Positions 17,270 through 27,303 of a stretch of 64,000 nt of DNA are shown one piece after another. Position 1 is the first letter of the stretch, and every line of letters starts with the position of its first letter. The notes under the pieces were generated by a model. That model made no database searches. It had not been told where the DNA came from and saw nothing but the letters and a program-made list of their open reading frames with translations. The stretch is from GCA-002713455 sp964428745 (GTDB lineage Bacteria; Fidelibacterota; Marinisomatia; Marinisomatales; TCS55): contig CAYRYZ010000003.1 of the NCBI GenBank assembly GCA_964428745.1, positions 7,270 through 71,269 on the forward strand, in the 5' to 3' direction. Position numbers and translations under genes: made by a program.

Positions 17270-18094
17270 CTATTTTCTCCTCTTTAAGATATACGCGTTA
17301 GACTTCTTATTTTTCTTGCGAGTTTTATAACCCTTGGTCGGCATACCCCACGGAGAGACTGGATGCCGTCCACCTGAAGTTTTTCCTTCTCCACCGCCAT
17401 GCGGGTGATCAACAGGATTCATTACAACACCACGAACCGTTGGACGAATACCCAACCATCTGCTTCTTCCAGCTTTACCAGATACAATTTTTTCATGAGA
17501 TTTATTTCCAACTTCTCCAACAGTAACAAAACAATTTTGGCGAATTTGTCTAACTTCTCCTGAAGGCAATTTAACAGTTGCGAATCCACTATCATGCGCC
17601 ATTACTTGAGCTGCAGCACCAGCGCTACGCACCATTTGACCGCCTCGACCAGGCTCAAGTTCAATATTGTGAACAAACATACCTGTCGCCACTTTACTTA
17701 CAGGCAAGGCATTCCCAATCTTTAACGGGGCATTCTTTCCACTTGTAATTTCATCATCGACTTTTAAACCATATGGCGAAAGAATATAACGTTTTTCACC
17801 ATCTAGATAATGAAGAAGAGCTATATTGGCAGACCGATTTGGATCGTACTCAATCGAAGCAACTTTTGCTGGCACATCAAATTTATCACGTTTAAAATCA
17901 ATAATACGATATCGACGACGATGACCGCCACCACGGTGCCTTACTGTAATTCGACCATTATTATTTCGACCCCCGGTCTTTCGTAAAGCTTTAGTTAAAC
18001 TTTTCTCAGGATAGTCTCTTGTGATTTCAGAAAAATCAGATCGAGTTGCAAAACGATTAGCAGGAGTGGTTGGCTTAATACTTCTAATTCCCAT
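17270..18094 (-). CDS. rplB: 50S ribosomal protein L2
   Basis: 274 residues. Required for subunit association and peptidyl-transferase centre integrity. The RNA-binding core shows GRNNNGRITVRHRGGGHRRR-type sequence (here beginning GGRNN), and the C-terminal VMNPVDHPHGGGEGKTSGGR contains the conserved histidine near the catalytic centre. It overlaps rplW by one base. Confidence 0.98.
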   Translation of the reverse strand: MGIRSIKPTTPANRFATRSDFSEITRDYPEKSLTKALRKTGGRNNNGRITVRHRGGGHRRRYRIIDFKRDKFDVPAKVASIEYDPNRSANIALLHYLDGEKRYILSPYGLKVDDEITSGKNAPLKIGNALPVSKVATGMFVHNIELEPGRGGQMVRSAGAAAQVMAHDSGFATVKLPSGEVRQIRQNCFVTVGEVGNKSHEKIVSGKAGRSRWLGIRPTVRGVVMNPVDHPHGGGEGKTSGGRHPVSPWGMPTKGYKTRKKNKKSNAYILKRRK

Positions 18095-18414
18095 TACGTT
18101 GCAGCCTCACCTTTTAGCAAATCAATTTCGTTACCATCCATTAACGTTACAATTGCCTTTTTCCAACTAGAACGATTACCTTGAGTTTTAATTGTTCTAC
18201 CGCCACTACGAACAGTCATATTCTTTTCTTTTCCCAAAAAATTCATTGTTGCTATTTTCTTTACTTTAACATCGAACTTTTTTTCAATAGCTTTTTCTAT
18301 TTCAATTTTATTTGCAGTCTTCACAACTTGGAAGGCATATTTATTTTCAGTTTCTTCTAAGCGGCTCATTTTCTCAGTAAATAATGGGCGTAAAATAATT
18401 TTTTGATAAGACAT
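18094..18414 (-). CDS. rplW: 50S ribosomal protein L23
   Basis: 106 residues: ILRPLFTEKMSRLEETENKY followed by IEIEKAIEKKFDVKVKKIAT. L23 is at the tunnel exit and docks trigger factor and SRP. It starts 2 bp after rplD. Confidence 0.97.
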   Translation of the reverse strand: MSYQKIILRPLFTEKMSRLEETENKYAFQVVKTANKIEIEKAIEKKFDVKVKKIATMNFLGKEKNMTVRSGGRTIKTQGNRSSWKKAIVTLMDGNEIDLLKGEAAT

Positions 18415-18416
18415 AA

Positions 18417-19046
18417 TTAATTTAGTTTTAACTGTTCATTTATTAATGACAATCCAGCTTTATCAAATAATAAAGACTCACAATCCAATAAGTCATAAGT
18501 ACTAGCCGATGTAGCCTCGACTAAATAAATATTTGGGATATTTCTTGCCGCTAAGAATAAATCATCGCTATATGCAGCTACTAAAATTGTAATTTTTTTA
18601 CCTAAAAGGTTGAGTTTATCTAAAAACTTTGAAAAATCATTCGTTTTAGGAGCTGAAATAGTAATATCCTCTAAAATAATAATCTCACCATTAGTAGCTT
18701 TACTAGACAACACAGACCGACGAGCTAATTTTCTCATTTTTTTAGAGATTTTTTTGTCATATTCGTGAGGTTCAGGGCCAAATACCGTGCCTCCACCCTT
18801 CCAAATAGGTGAACGCGTTGAGCCTGCTCGTGCAACACCACGGCCTTTTTGCTTAAACGGCTTTCTCCCTCCACCCCTTACTTCTGATCGATTCTTTGCC
18901 GAATGAGTTCCCTGCCTTCCGTTGGCCAATTCAGCTACGACTGCCTGATGAACAACGCTATTATTTGGCTCGATTCCAAAGACTGAATCATCAACATTTA
19001 TCGATGGTCCTTTAGATCCATCTTCTTTTGTAATACTAAATTTCAT
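18417..19046 (-). CDS. rplD: 50S ribosomal protein L4
   Basis: 209 residues. The tunnel-lining loop is recognisable: RQGTHSAKNRSEVRGGGRKP then FKQKGRGVARAGSTRSPIWK. The C-terminal domain is Rossmann-like. In E. coli L4 also regulates the S10 operon. It lies 1 bp after rplC. Confidence 0.97.
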   Translation of the reverse strand: MKFSITKEDGSKGPSINVDDSVFGIEPNNSVVHQAVVAELANGRQGTHSAKNRSEVRGGGRKPFKQKGRGVARAGSTRSPIWKGGGTVFGPEPHEYDKKISKKMRKLARRSVLSSKATNGEIIILEDITISAPKTNDFSKFLDKLNLLGKKITILVAAYSDDLFLAARNIPNIYLVEATSASTYDLLDCESLLFDKAGLSLINEQLKLN

Positions 19047-19047
19047 T

Positions 19048-19665
19048 TTATTTGGTTATATAAACTATTCCGTTATTTGCTCCAGGGATAGATCCCTTAA
19101 GTAAAATTTGATTATTTTCTTTGTTTACATGGATAACTTCAAGATTTCTAGCAGTCATACGTTTATTACCGTATTGTCCAGCCATTTTCATTCCTTTAAA
19201 TACACGTGATGGGTCAGATGCCTGCCCAATAGAGCCCGCAGATCTAGGGTGCTCTCTTTGGCCATGAGTTTTTGGTCCACCAGCAAATCCATGACGTTTC
19301 ATAACTCCAGAAAAACCTCTACCTTTTGTTGTACCAATCACATCAACATATTCACCTTCTTTAAACAAAGAAACGCCAAATTCTTGTCCAGTCTTATATT
19401 CATATTCTGGTACTGGAACAAATTCAGCTAAATATTTTTTCATCTCTGTACCAGCTTTAGTAAAATGACCATTAAGCGCTTTATTCGAATGCTTTTCTTT
19501 CATTTGGCCGAAGCCAACTTGAATTGCTTCATAACCATCGTTGGACTGTGTTTTAACTTGAGTAACTACACAAGGCCCTGCCTCTACAACAGTTACAGGA
19601 ATCAATCCTCCTGAATTATTGTAAATTTGGGTCATCCCAACCTTTTTACCAATTAAACCACGCAT
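19048..19665 (-). CDS. rplC: 50S ribosomal protein L3
   Basis: 205 residues starting MRGLIGKKVGMTQIYNNSGG. The extension near the peptidyl-transferase centre shows GRGFSGVMKRHGFAGGPKTH and HPRSAGSIGQASDPSRVFKG, including the glutamine that is methylated in E. coli L3. It follows rpsJ by 2 bp. Confidence 0.98.
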   Translation of the reverse strand: MRGLIGKKVGMTQIYNNSGGLIPVTVVEAGPCVVTQVKTQSNDGYEAIQVGFGQMKEKHSNKALNGHFTKAGTEMKKYLAEFVPVPEYEYKTGQEFGVSLFKEGEYVDVIGTTKGRGFSGVMKRHGFAGGPKTHGQREHPRSAGSIGQASDPSRVFKGMKMAGQYGNKRMTARNLEVIHVNKENNQILLKGSIPGANNGIVYITK

Positions 19666-19667
19666 TT

Positions 19668-19976
19668 TTATACTTTAATCTCTATGTCAACGCCAGCAGG
19701 TAAATCAAGCTTCATTAAGGCTTCTACCGTTTTTGGTGTTGAGTTTAAAATATCAATTAACCTTTTATGAATTTTTGTTTGAAACTGTTCTCGAGATTTT
19801 TTATTTACAAAAGGAGAACGAAGAACAGTATATATCGTACGTTTAGTGGGCAAGGGAATTGGACCTGAAATAATTGCACCAGTTGATTTTGCAGTTTTAA
19901 CAATCTTCTCTGTTGATTTATCAATTAATGAATGATCGTATGCTTTTAGACTTATGCGGATTGTTTGTTTTGCCAC
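19668..19976 (-). CDS. rpsJ: 30S ribosomal protein S10
   Basis: 102 residues with RISLKAYDHSLIDKSTEKIV, GPIPLPTKRTIYTVLRSPFV and a final LPAGVDIEIKV. Besides its ribosomal role, S10 binds NusB and NusG in antitermination. It follows fusA by only 16 bp, so no tuf gene stands between them as it does in the E. coli str operon. Confidence 0.98.
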   Translation of the reverse strand: MAKQTIRISLKAYDHSLIDKSTEKIVKTAKSTGAIISGPIPLPTKRTIYTVLRSPFVNKKSREQFQTKIHKRLIDILNSTPKTVEALMKLDLPAGVDIEIKV

Positions 19977-19992
19977 AATTTACTCTCTTTTG

Positions 19993-22083
19993 TCAAGAGG
20001 CCTTTCCATGAATTTTTTCAATGATTTCATCTTTTACTGAAACTGGTACCTCTTTAAAATTTGAAAATTCCATATGAAATACTGCACGACCTTGAGTTAA
20101 TGACCTCAAATCTGTTGCGTAACCAAACATTTTTGAGAGTGGAACAATAGCATCAAGAGTATGAGCATCTTTCCGTTGGCCCATATTCCCGATATTACCT
20201 CTGCGTGAGTTTATATCACCCATCACATCTCCAAGATATTCTTCAGGAACAACGACTTCAACACTCATCATAGGTTCCATCAAAACTGGCCCAGCTTTTT
20301 TGCAAGCTTCTTGAATTGCCATTGATCCAGCAATTTTAAATGCCATCTCAGATGAGTCAACTTCGTGGTGAGAGCCGAAAACCAATTCTACACGTACATC
20401 TTCAATTGGATAACCTGCCAAAATACCATTTTTTATAGCATCTTGAATTCCATCACTAACCGGCTGAATATATTCTCGTGGTATAACACCTCCGACAATT
20501 TTATTTTCAAAATGATAACCTTTTCCAGGTTCATTTGGCTCAACATTGATTACAACATGCCCATATTGTCCTCTACCACCAGATTGTCTAACAAATTTTA
20601 TATCAACTTTTTCTACCCGTTTAGTTATAGCTTCTGTATAAGCAACTTGAGGTGTACCCACATTTGCCTTTACATTGAATTCTCTCAATAATCTATCAAT
20701 TAAAACTTCTAAGTGGAGTTCTCCCATACCAGCAATTATTGTCTGACCAGTGTCTGGGTTAATTGATACTTTAAATGTCGGATCCTCCTCAGATAACTTC
20801 GCTAAACCTTTTGACAATGCATCTTGATCAACTTTAGTTGCTGGCTCCACAGATACCTCAACGACTGGCTCAGGAAATTCCATTGATTCTAACAAAATTT
20901 CTTTCTTCTCTTCGCATAAAGTATGACCTGTCTGTGTATTTTTCAATCCTACGGCAGCTATAATTTCTCCTGCATTAACTTGGTCTAGCTCTTCTCTTTT
21001 GTTTGCATGCATTAATAAAATTCTACTAATTCTTTCGCGTTTACCTGTATTTGGGTTTGAAACATATGAACCTGCTTCTAGCCTACCTGAGTAGACTCTC
21101 ATAAATGTAAGTTTACCTACATAAGGATCCGTCATAACTTTAAATGCTAAGGCGCTAAAAGGTTCATCTTCGCTGGGAGTCCTATTTATTTCAACATCAG
21201 AGTCATTTGGGTCAAAGCCTGTTATGGTACCTATGTCTAGAGGTGAGGGTAGAAAATCATTTACCGCATCCAATAAGCGCTGTACACCTTTATTCTTAAA
21301 GGCTGATCCACATAAAGTTGGTACAAATGTATTATCAAGGCAGCCTTTGCGAATTGCTACTTTTAATTCTTCTTCAGTTATATTCTCTTCAGATACATAT
21401 TTCTCTAATAAATGTTCATCATAACCTGCAGTTTCTTCAATTAGATGGTGGCGCCATTTTTCAGCATCATCTTTCATATCAGAAGGAATTTCACCTACTT
21501 CAAAATGTGCTCCTAATGATGACTCATTATATAAAATTGCCTTCATAGAAATAAGATCAATGATCCCAGTAAAAAGATCACCAGCACCTATCGGAAGCAC
21601 AATGGGCAGTGGATTAGCGCCTAGACGATCTTTAATCATTTCAAGAACATGGAAAAAATCTGCCCCTGTTCGGTCCATTTTATTGACAAATGCAATTCTA
21701 GGTACATTGTATTTATCAGCTTGGCGCCATACTGTTTCACTTTGCGGTTCAACACCACCAACGGCACAAAATACAGCGCATGATCCGTCAAGAACCCTGA
21801 GCGATCTTTCCACTTCAACTGTAAAATCAACATGCCCAGGTGTATCGATAATATTGACCCGATGGTCATTCCAAATTGTTGTTGTTGCGGCTGAAGTAAT
21901 TGTAATTCCACGTTCTTTTTCCTGTTCCATCCAATCCATCGTGGCTCCCCCATCATGGACTTCACCAATCTTGTGAGTTCTTCCAGTATAAAAAAGAATT
22001 CTTTCTGTTAAAGTAGTCTTACCGGCATCAATATGAGCCATAATACCAATATTTCGTACATTATCTAAGGATATTTTATTCAT
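19993..22083 (-). CDS. fusA: Elongation factor G
   Basis: 696 residues; the GTPase that drives ribosomal translocation. G1 is GIMAHIDAGKTTLTERILF, the switch region includes KERGITITSAATT, G3 is DTPGHVDFTVEVERSLRVLD and G4 is NKMD. Domain IV carries RQSGGRGQYGHVVINV and the C-terminal domain EPMMSVEVVVPEEYLGDVMG. Full length, with no deletions visible. It lies between rpsG (16 bp) and rpsJ (16 bp). Confidence 0.98.
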   Translation of the reverse strand: MNKISLDNVRNIGIMAHIDAGKTTLTERILFYTGRTHKIGEVHDGGATMDWMEQEKERGITITSAATTTIWNDHRVNIIDTPGHVDFTVEVERSLRVLDGSCAVFCAVGGVEPQSETVWRQADKYNVPRIAFVNKMDRTGADFFHVLEMIKDRLGANPLPIVLPIGAGDLFTGIIDLISMKAILYNESSLGAHFEVGEIPSDMKDDAEKWRHHLIEETAGYDEHLLEKYVSEENITEEELKVAIRKGCLDNTFVPTLCGSAFKNKGVQRLLDAVNDFLPSPLDIGTITGFDPNDSDVEINRTPSEDEPFSALAFKVMTDPYVGKLTFMRVYSGRLEAGSYVSNPNTGKRERISRILLMHANKREELDQVNAGEIIAAVGLKNTQTGHTLCEEKKEILLESMEFPEPVVEVSVEPATKVDQDALSKGLAKLSEEDPTFKVSINPDTGQTIIAGMGELHLEVLIDRLLREFNVKANVGTPQVAYTEAITKRVEKVDIKFVRQSGGRGQYGHVVINVEPNEPGKGYHFENKIVGGVIPREYIQPVSDGIQDAIKNGILAGYPIEDVRVELVFGSHHEVDSSEMAFKIAGSMAIQEACKKAGPVLMEPMMSVEVVVPEEYLGDVMGDINSRRGNIGNMGQRKDAHTLDAIVPLSKMFGYATDLRSLTQGRAVFHMEFSNFKEVPVSVKDEIIEKIHGKAS

Positions 22084-22099
22084 AATTAAAAATTAGTTT

Positions 22100-22564
22100 C
22101 TACCTGAAGTGGGCAAATGCTCGATTCGCTTCTGCCATCCGATGTGTATCTTCTTTTTTCTTAACTGCTCCACCTTCACCATTCGCAGCTGAAATTAATT
22201 CAGATGCTAGTCGATCTGACATAGATTTCCCAGAATGACCCCTAGCTGAATTAATTATCCATTTAGATGCAAGAAAAAATTGTCGATTCTTACTAACTTC
22301 GATTGGGACTTGATAATTAGCTCCACCAATTCGCCGCGTTTTAACTTCTAGCATTGGTGACGTATTTTTGATTGCAAGTTTGAAAATTTCAACACCCTCT
22401 TTTTTTGTTCGTGAATGTATAGAACTCATAGCGCCATAAAAAATCTGTTCAGAAGCACCTTTTTTACCTCCCATCATTAAGTAATTCATAAATTTTGCGA
22501 TTTCTAAATCACCATATATTGGATCAGGTAATATTCTTCGTTTCTCTGGTCTTCTTCTTCTCAT
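22100..22564 (-). CDS. rpsG: 30S ribosomal protein S7
   Basis: 154 residues starting MRRRRPEKRRILPDPIYGDL, with KTRRIGGANYQVPIEV and a C-terminal VKKKEDTHRMAEANRAFAHF. S7 nucleates assembly of the 30S head and in E. coli represses the str operon. It follows rpsL by 3 bp. Confidence 0.98.
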   Translation of the reverse strand: MRRRRPEKRRILPDPIYGDLEIAKFMNYLMMGGKKGASEQIFYGAMSSIHSRTKKEGVEIFKLAIKNTSPMLEVKTRRIGGANYQVPIEVSKNRQFFLASKWIINSARGHSGKSMSDRLASELISAANGEGGAVKKKEDTHRMAEANRAFAHFR

Positions 22565-22567
22565 CTC

Positions 22568-22942
22568 TTATGCTTTTGGTTTTTTTGTGCCGTATCTTGA
22601 TCGGCTGGTGGTACGGTCAGAAACGCCAGCTGTATCTAAAATTCCTCTAATAATATGATACCGAACTCCAGGCAAATCCTTAACTCGACCACCTTCAATC
22701 AAAACAATAGAATGTTCCTGTAAGTTGTGACCTTCTCCAGGAATATATGCATTAACTTCAATATTATTTGTCAATCTAACCCTCGCAACTTTACGAAGTG
22801 CGGAATTAGGTTTCTTTGGAGTTGTCGTATATACACGAGTACAGACACCTCTTTTCTGTGGATTTCCTTTTAGCGCGGGCGTAGCATTTTTTTTACCCAT
22901 CCGCTTTCTTCCGTGTCTAATTAATTGGTTTATCGTCGGCAT
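22568..22942 (-). CDS. rpsL: 30S ribosomal protein S12
   Basis: 124 residues: MPTINQLIRHGRKRMGKK, then VYTTTPKKPNSALRKVARVR and GGRVKDLPGVRYHIIRGILD. The lysines where streptomycin-resistance changes occur (in TPKKPNS and GRVKDLPG) are wild type. It is the first gene of the str cluster, 77 bp after rpoC, and may have its own promoter in that space. Confidence 0.98.
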   Translation of the reverse strand: MPTINQLIRHGRKRMGKKNATPALKGNPQKRGVCTRVYTTTPKKPNSALRKVARVRLTNNIEVNAYIPGEGHNLQEHSIVLIEGGRVKDLPGVRYHIIRGILDTAGVSDRTTSRSRYGTKKPKA

Positions 22943-22951
22943 TTCGTTTCC

Positions 22952-22957
22952 ATTATA
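22952..22957 (-). promoter_or_regulatory. Possible -10 element upstream of rpsL
   Basis: A perfect TATAAT lies 9 bases before the rpsL ATG on the - strand. No good -35 hexamer is found 16-18 bp upstream (AAACCT at 17), and transcription from it would give an mRNA with almost no leader. It could be chance in AT-rich DNA. Confidence 0.25.
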
Positions 22958-23019
22958 GCCTGCGAAAATACCACAGGTTTTAACATTTTTTCAATTATCT
23001 TTTTAGATATAATCATTTC

Positions 23020-26000
23020 TTACAATACCTTCTCAACAGCATCATTTTCCTCAATTTTTTCTTGAGAATCGTCCGAATTTGAATCTGGGTCTGTAACAAG
23101 GATATCTACTAGATGGGGAGAGCCTGAACCAGCAGGAATTAATCTACCAACAGCAACATTCTCTTTTAAACCTCGTAGCATATCTATTTTTCCAGACGTT
23201 GCTGCGTCAGTTAATACTCTAGTAGTCTCCTGAAATGAAGCAGCTGAAATGAAACTTTCTGTATTTAATGAAGCCTGCGTTATTCCCATTAATAATGGCT
23301 TGAATGTAGCAGGTTTTGTTTTGCGCGACTTAGCCGGAGCTTTTCCTTCTTCTTTTAAATCTTTATTCATTTCTTGGTAAGTATTTTTATCAACAAGCGT
23401 TTCTTGTTCTAATTCAGAGTCTCCATTATCTGTAACATAAACCATAGATTGAAGTTTTGCATTTGTTTCAAAAAATTCAGCTCGATTAATTCTATCCTGA
23501 GGTAAGAAGTGAGAATCACCAATATCATCGATACTTACTTTTTGCATCATCTGACGCACAATGACTTCAATATGCTTGTCATCTATCTTAACCCCTTGTA
23601 AGCGATATACTTCTTGTATCTGGTTTACCAGATATTCACGAACTTTATTAGGACCTAATATCGTTAAGATATCAACAGGTGAAATGCTTCCTTCACAAAG
23701 TGAAGTGCCTGCTGTGATTTTATCACCTTCATGCACAACAACATGTTTTCCATAGGGGATGGAATATGTTTTTAAAGTACCATCAACACCTTCTACTTGT
23801 ATCTTACGTATACCGCGCTTAGTCTCTCCAAATTTAACAATGCCATCAATTTCAGTTACTACAGCAGGTGCGGACGGTTTGCGCGCTTCAAATAATTCTG
23901 TAACTCTAGGTAATCCTCCTGTAATATCACGTGTTTTACCATAAGCACGGGGAATTTTAACTAAAGTTTGACCTCTTTGCACCTTATCCCCTTCAAGAAC
24001 AACCAGATTAGCTGTGACAGGTAAAATAGTTCCACCGGCTAAAATAGATCCATCTTTACTTACTATTTCTACATGAGGGCTTAGGTTCCTATCTTTTGAT
24101 TCTACTATTACCATTTGCTTTTTACCACCTTCAACAGCCTCAACCTGATAGGTTTCATTCTCAATAAAGTCTTTTAGTTCTACAATCCCAGATTGTCTTG
24201 CAAGAATTACATCTGTATAGGGATCCCATTGAAATAATGTTGCGCCAGCTTTAACCTTACCGCCATCATCAATATTCAAGTTTGCACCATATGGTACATT
24301 AAAATCAGAATTTGAGCCTTTTTCTTTGGAAATAATTGTTATTTTTGCATGTCTAACCATACAGCGTGTAACTAAAACCCCATTTTCATCTTTTGCTACT
24401 GCTACCTCAAGATTTTCCGAATATTTTGCAGTACCAGCCCTTTGAGTGATCATTTCTGATTGCTCAATAATTCGCGTAGCAGTACCACCGATATGGAACG
24501 TTCTTAGTGTAAGCTGAGTACCAGGTTCACCAATACTTTGAGCAGCTTGGATGCCAACTGAAGTACCCAAGTCTACAAGCTTATGGGTTGAGGGATTCCA
24601 GCCATAACATTTTGCACAAACGCCTCTAAGAGATTCGCAGGTAAGGACAGAGCGAATTCTTAAAGATTCTACATTACTATCAGACACAATCAATGCTTCT
24701 TCATCGCGAATCATTGTTCCAGCTTTAATAAGAACTTTCCCATCTTCAATAAAACCTTCAAGTAGAGTCCTCCCTAGAATCCTTTCTGAAAGTGGCTCGA
24801 TGATATCCTCGCCTTCCTTTAGATCATCTGCAAGAATCCCATTAATAGTCCCACAATCTATTTCCTTAATAACTACATCTTGAGCTACATCAACCAAGCG
24901 TCGAGTTAAATAGCCCGCATCAGCAGTTTTTAATGCAGTGTCAGCCAACCCTTTTCTTGCTCCATGAGTAGATATAAAATATTCCTGGACAGATAAGCCT
25001 TCTTTGAAATTTGATGTAATAGGAGATTCAATAATTTCGCCTTTCCCTCCTGTCATGGATTTCTTGGGTTTTGCCATTAATCCACGCATACCAGCTAATT
25101 GTTTAATTTGGTCCTGAGAACCTCGTGCACCAGAATCTGCCATCATATAAACTGGGTTAAACCCTTGATCCTTTGATTTCAACTCATCCATCATGGAAGC
25201 TGCTACATCATTTGTAGCATGGGTCCAGACATCAATTACTTTATTATACCTTTCTCCATCTGTTAAAACATGGCGTTTAAACTTATTTTGGATATCATCA
25301 ACTTCTTTTTGAGCTTTCGAAATTATAGCATCCTTAGATTCGGGAATTAAAATATCACTTATTGCAATCGACACTCCAGCTTGAGTTGCTGTTTTAAAGC
25401 CTAGATTTTTTAATTTATCAAGAAAGATAACAGTTTTTTGATTACCAGCAATTAAGTAGGTATCATTAACTAATTTACTTAACCGTTTTTTATCTATCAT
25501 GTCATCTACAAATTCCATCTCATCAGGTAAAATAGAATTAATAATTACACGCCCTACTGTTGTGTTTTTATACCATTTATCATCATGCCTGACATTTATT
25601 ATAGCATTTATATCTGCTATTTTATTCTCGTATGCAAGCAGAACCTCATTAAATGAACCAAAACTTTTTCCTTCCCCATTAACGCCTTCTTTTTTACGAG
25701 TTAAATAGTAAGTACCTAGAACCATATCTTGGGATGGCAGTGCCAATGGCTTCCCATTGGCAGGATGTAAAATATTGTGGCTAGATAACATTAAAACCCT
25801 TGCCTCCATCTGAGCAGCTACTGATAAAGGAATATGAACGGCCATCTGATCTCCATCGAAATCAGCATTAAATGCTGAACAAACAAGCGGATGAATTCTT
25901 AATGCTTTCCCATCAACTAAAACTGGTTGAAAAGCTTGAATACCTAAACGATGAAGGGTTGGAGCCCGATTTAATAACACCGGATGATCTTTAACAACAT

Positions 26001-27291
26001 ATTCTAACACTTTATAAACAATGGGATCTTTATCTTCAATAAGCAATTTTGCTCCCCTTGGTGTTTGAGAATATCCTCGATTCATTAATTCACTGATCAT
26101 GTGAGGCTTAAATAATTCTAATGCCATATTCTTGGGGAGCCCACATTCATGCAATTGTAGCTCTGGGCCTACAACAATGACTGATCTGCCTGAATAATCT
26201 ACACGTTTACCAAGTAAATTTTGGCGGAATCTTCCCGTTTTTCCGCGGATCATATCTGAAATTGATTTTAATGGTCGACGAGTACCACTTCTTATTGCAG
26301 TCTTACGTCGACTATTATCGAATAACGCATCAACAGACTCTTGCAACATACGCTTTTCATTGCGAAGGATAACATCTGGAGCTTTTATCTCGATTAATTG
26401 TTTTAATCTATTATTTCGAATAATTATACGACGATAGAGGTCATTTAGATCGCTTGCTGCAAATCGCCCTCCATCAAGAGGAACTAGAGGTCTTAGTTCC
26501 GGAGGAATTACCGGCAAAATCGAAACAACCATCCATTCTGGCTTATTCATTTTTCTTAATTTGGTAGAAATGTCAAACAAAAAAGATTTTGCCACCTTTA
26601 ATCTCTTTAATGCGTCTCCACGCTTTTGTTTAGATTTAGAGTTTTTTAATGTATCTTCTAATTCACGACGTAATTCTACTAGGTTCATTCTAGACAGCAT
26701 TTCTCTAAGTGCCTCTCCACCCATTGCAGCATAAAAGAAATCTTCATTATCTCTATCTTCTTCAGATACAGCATCAAAACCATATGTTTTTTCAAGATCA
26801 ACAAATTCAACCTCATCAATTATCTCGAATTGGTCTCTACCACTTTTACCTGGATCAATAATTAAAAATTGCTCATAATAAACAATTTTTTCAAGATTTT
26901 TTGTTGAAATCCCTGTTAAATAACTTAACTTTGATGGAATTGACCGAAGATACCAAATATGAACGACTGGTACAGCAAGTGTAATATGGCCCATTCGATC
27001 ACGTCGAACTTTCTTCCTAGTCACTTCAACTCCACAACGATCACAGATAATGCCACGGTATCTAATACCTTTATATTTACCACAATGACATTCGTAATCC
27101 TTAACTGGGCCAAAGATTTTTTCGCAAAACAACCCATCTTTCTCGGGTTTATATGATCTATAATTAATTGTTTCTGGCTTTAATATCTCACCATAAGATT
27201 TTTGCAAAATGCTTTCTGGTGAGGCTAATCCAATCTGGATCTGTGAAAAGCCCTTACTTGTGTCTACTTTATTTGTTTGAATGAAGGTCAA
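23020..27291 (-). CDS. rpoC: RNA polymerase beta' subunit
   Basis: 1423 residues. The N-terminal zinc ribbon shows CHCGKYKGIRYRGIICDRCG; the catalytic NADFDGDQMAVHIPLS binds the active-site magnesium near residue 475. GARGSQDQIKQLAGMRGLMA belongs to the bridge helix/trigger loop region, and the second zinc site includes CESLRGVCAKCYGW. The C-terminus carries a charged acidic tail. The start codon is TTG with GGGAG nine bases upstream. It follows rpoB by 12 bp. Confidence 0.98.
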   Translation of the reverse strand: MTFIQTNKVDTSKGFSQIQIGLASPESILQKSYGEILKPETINYRSYKPEKDGLFCEKIFGPVKDYECHCGKYKGIRYRGIICDRCGVEVTRKKVRRDRMGHITLAVPVVHIWYLRSIPSKLSYLTGISTKNLEKIVYYEQFLIIDPGKSGRDQFEIIDEVEFVDLEKTYGFDAVSEEDRDNEDFFYAAMGGEALREMLSRMNLVELRRELEDTLKNSKSKQKRGDALKRLKVAKSFLFDISTKLRKMNKPEWMVVSILPVIPPELRPLVPLDGGRFAASDLNDLYRRIIIRNNRLKQLIEIKAPDVILRNEKRMLQESVDALFDNSRRKTAIRSGTRRPLKSISDMIRGKTGRFRQNLLGKRVDYSGRSVIVVGPELQLHECGLPKNMALELFKPHMISELMNRGYSQTPRGAKLLIEDKDPIVYKVLEYVVKDHPVLLNRAPTLHRLGIQAFQPVLVDGKALRIHPLVCSAFNADFDGDQMAVHIPLSVAAQMEARVLMLSSHNILHPANGKPLALPSQDMVLGTYYLTRKKEGVNGEGKSFGSFNEVLLAYENKIADINAIINVRHDDKWYKNTTVGRVIINSILPDEMEFVDDMIDKKRLSKLVNDTYLIAGNQKTVIFLDKLKNLGFKTATQAGVSIAISDILIPESKDAIISKAQKEVDDIQNKFKRHVLTDGERYNKVIDVWTHATNDVAASMMDELKSKDQGFNPVYMMADSGARGSQDQIKQLAGMRGLMAKPKKSMTGGKGEIIESPITSNFKEGLSVQEYFISTHGARKGLADTALKTADAGYLTRRLVDVAQDVVIKEIDCGTINGILADDLKEGEDIIEPLSERILGRTLLEGFIEDGKVLIKAGTMIRDEEALIVSDSNVESLRIRSVLTCESLRGVCAKCYGWNPSTHKLVDLGTSVGIQAAQSIGEPGTQLTLRTFHIGGTATRIIEQSEMITQRAGTAKYSENLEVAVAKDENGVLVTRCMVRHAKITIISKEKGSNSDFNVPYGANLNIDDGGKVKAGATLFQWDPYTDVILARQSGIVELKDFIENETYQVEAVEGGKKQMVIVESKDRNLSPHVEIVSKDGSILAGGTILPVTANLVVLEGDKVQRGQTLVKIPRAYGKTRDITGGLPRVTELFEARKPSAPAVVTEIDGIVKFGETKRGIRKIQVEGVDGTLKTYSIPYGKHVVVHEGDKITAGTSLCEGSISPVDILTILGPNKVREYLVNQIQEVYRLQGVKIDDKHIEVIVRQMMQKVSIDDIGDSHFLPQDRINRAEFFETNAKLQSMVYVTDNGDSELEQETLVDKNTYQEMNKDLKEEGKAPAKSRKTKPATFKPLLMGITQASLNTESFISAASFQETTRVLTDAATSGKIDMLRGLKENVAVGRLIPAGSGSPHLVDILVTDPDSNSDDSQEKIEENDAVEKVL

Positions 27292-27303
27292 AATAATTCT
27301 CCC

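Noticed and set aside
21560..21976. 138-residue ORF antisense to fusA
   Set aside because: It mirrors a strongly conserved part of EF-G and has no family features of its own.
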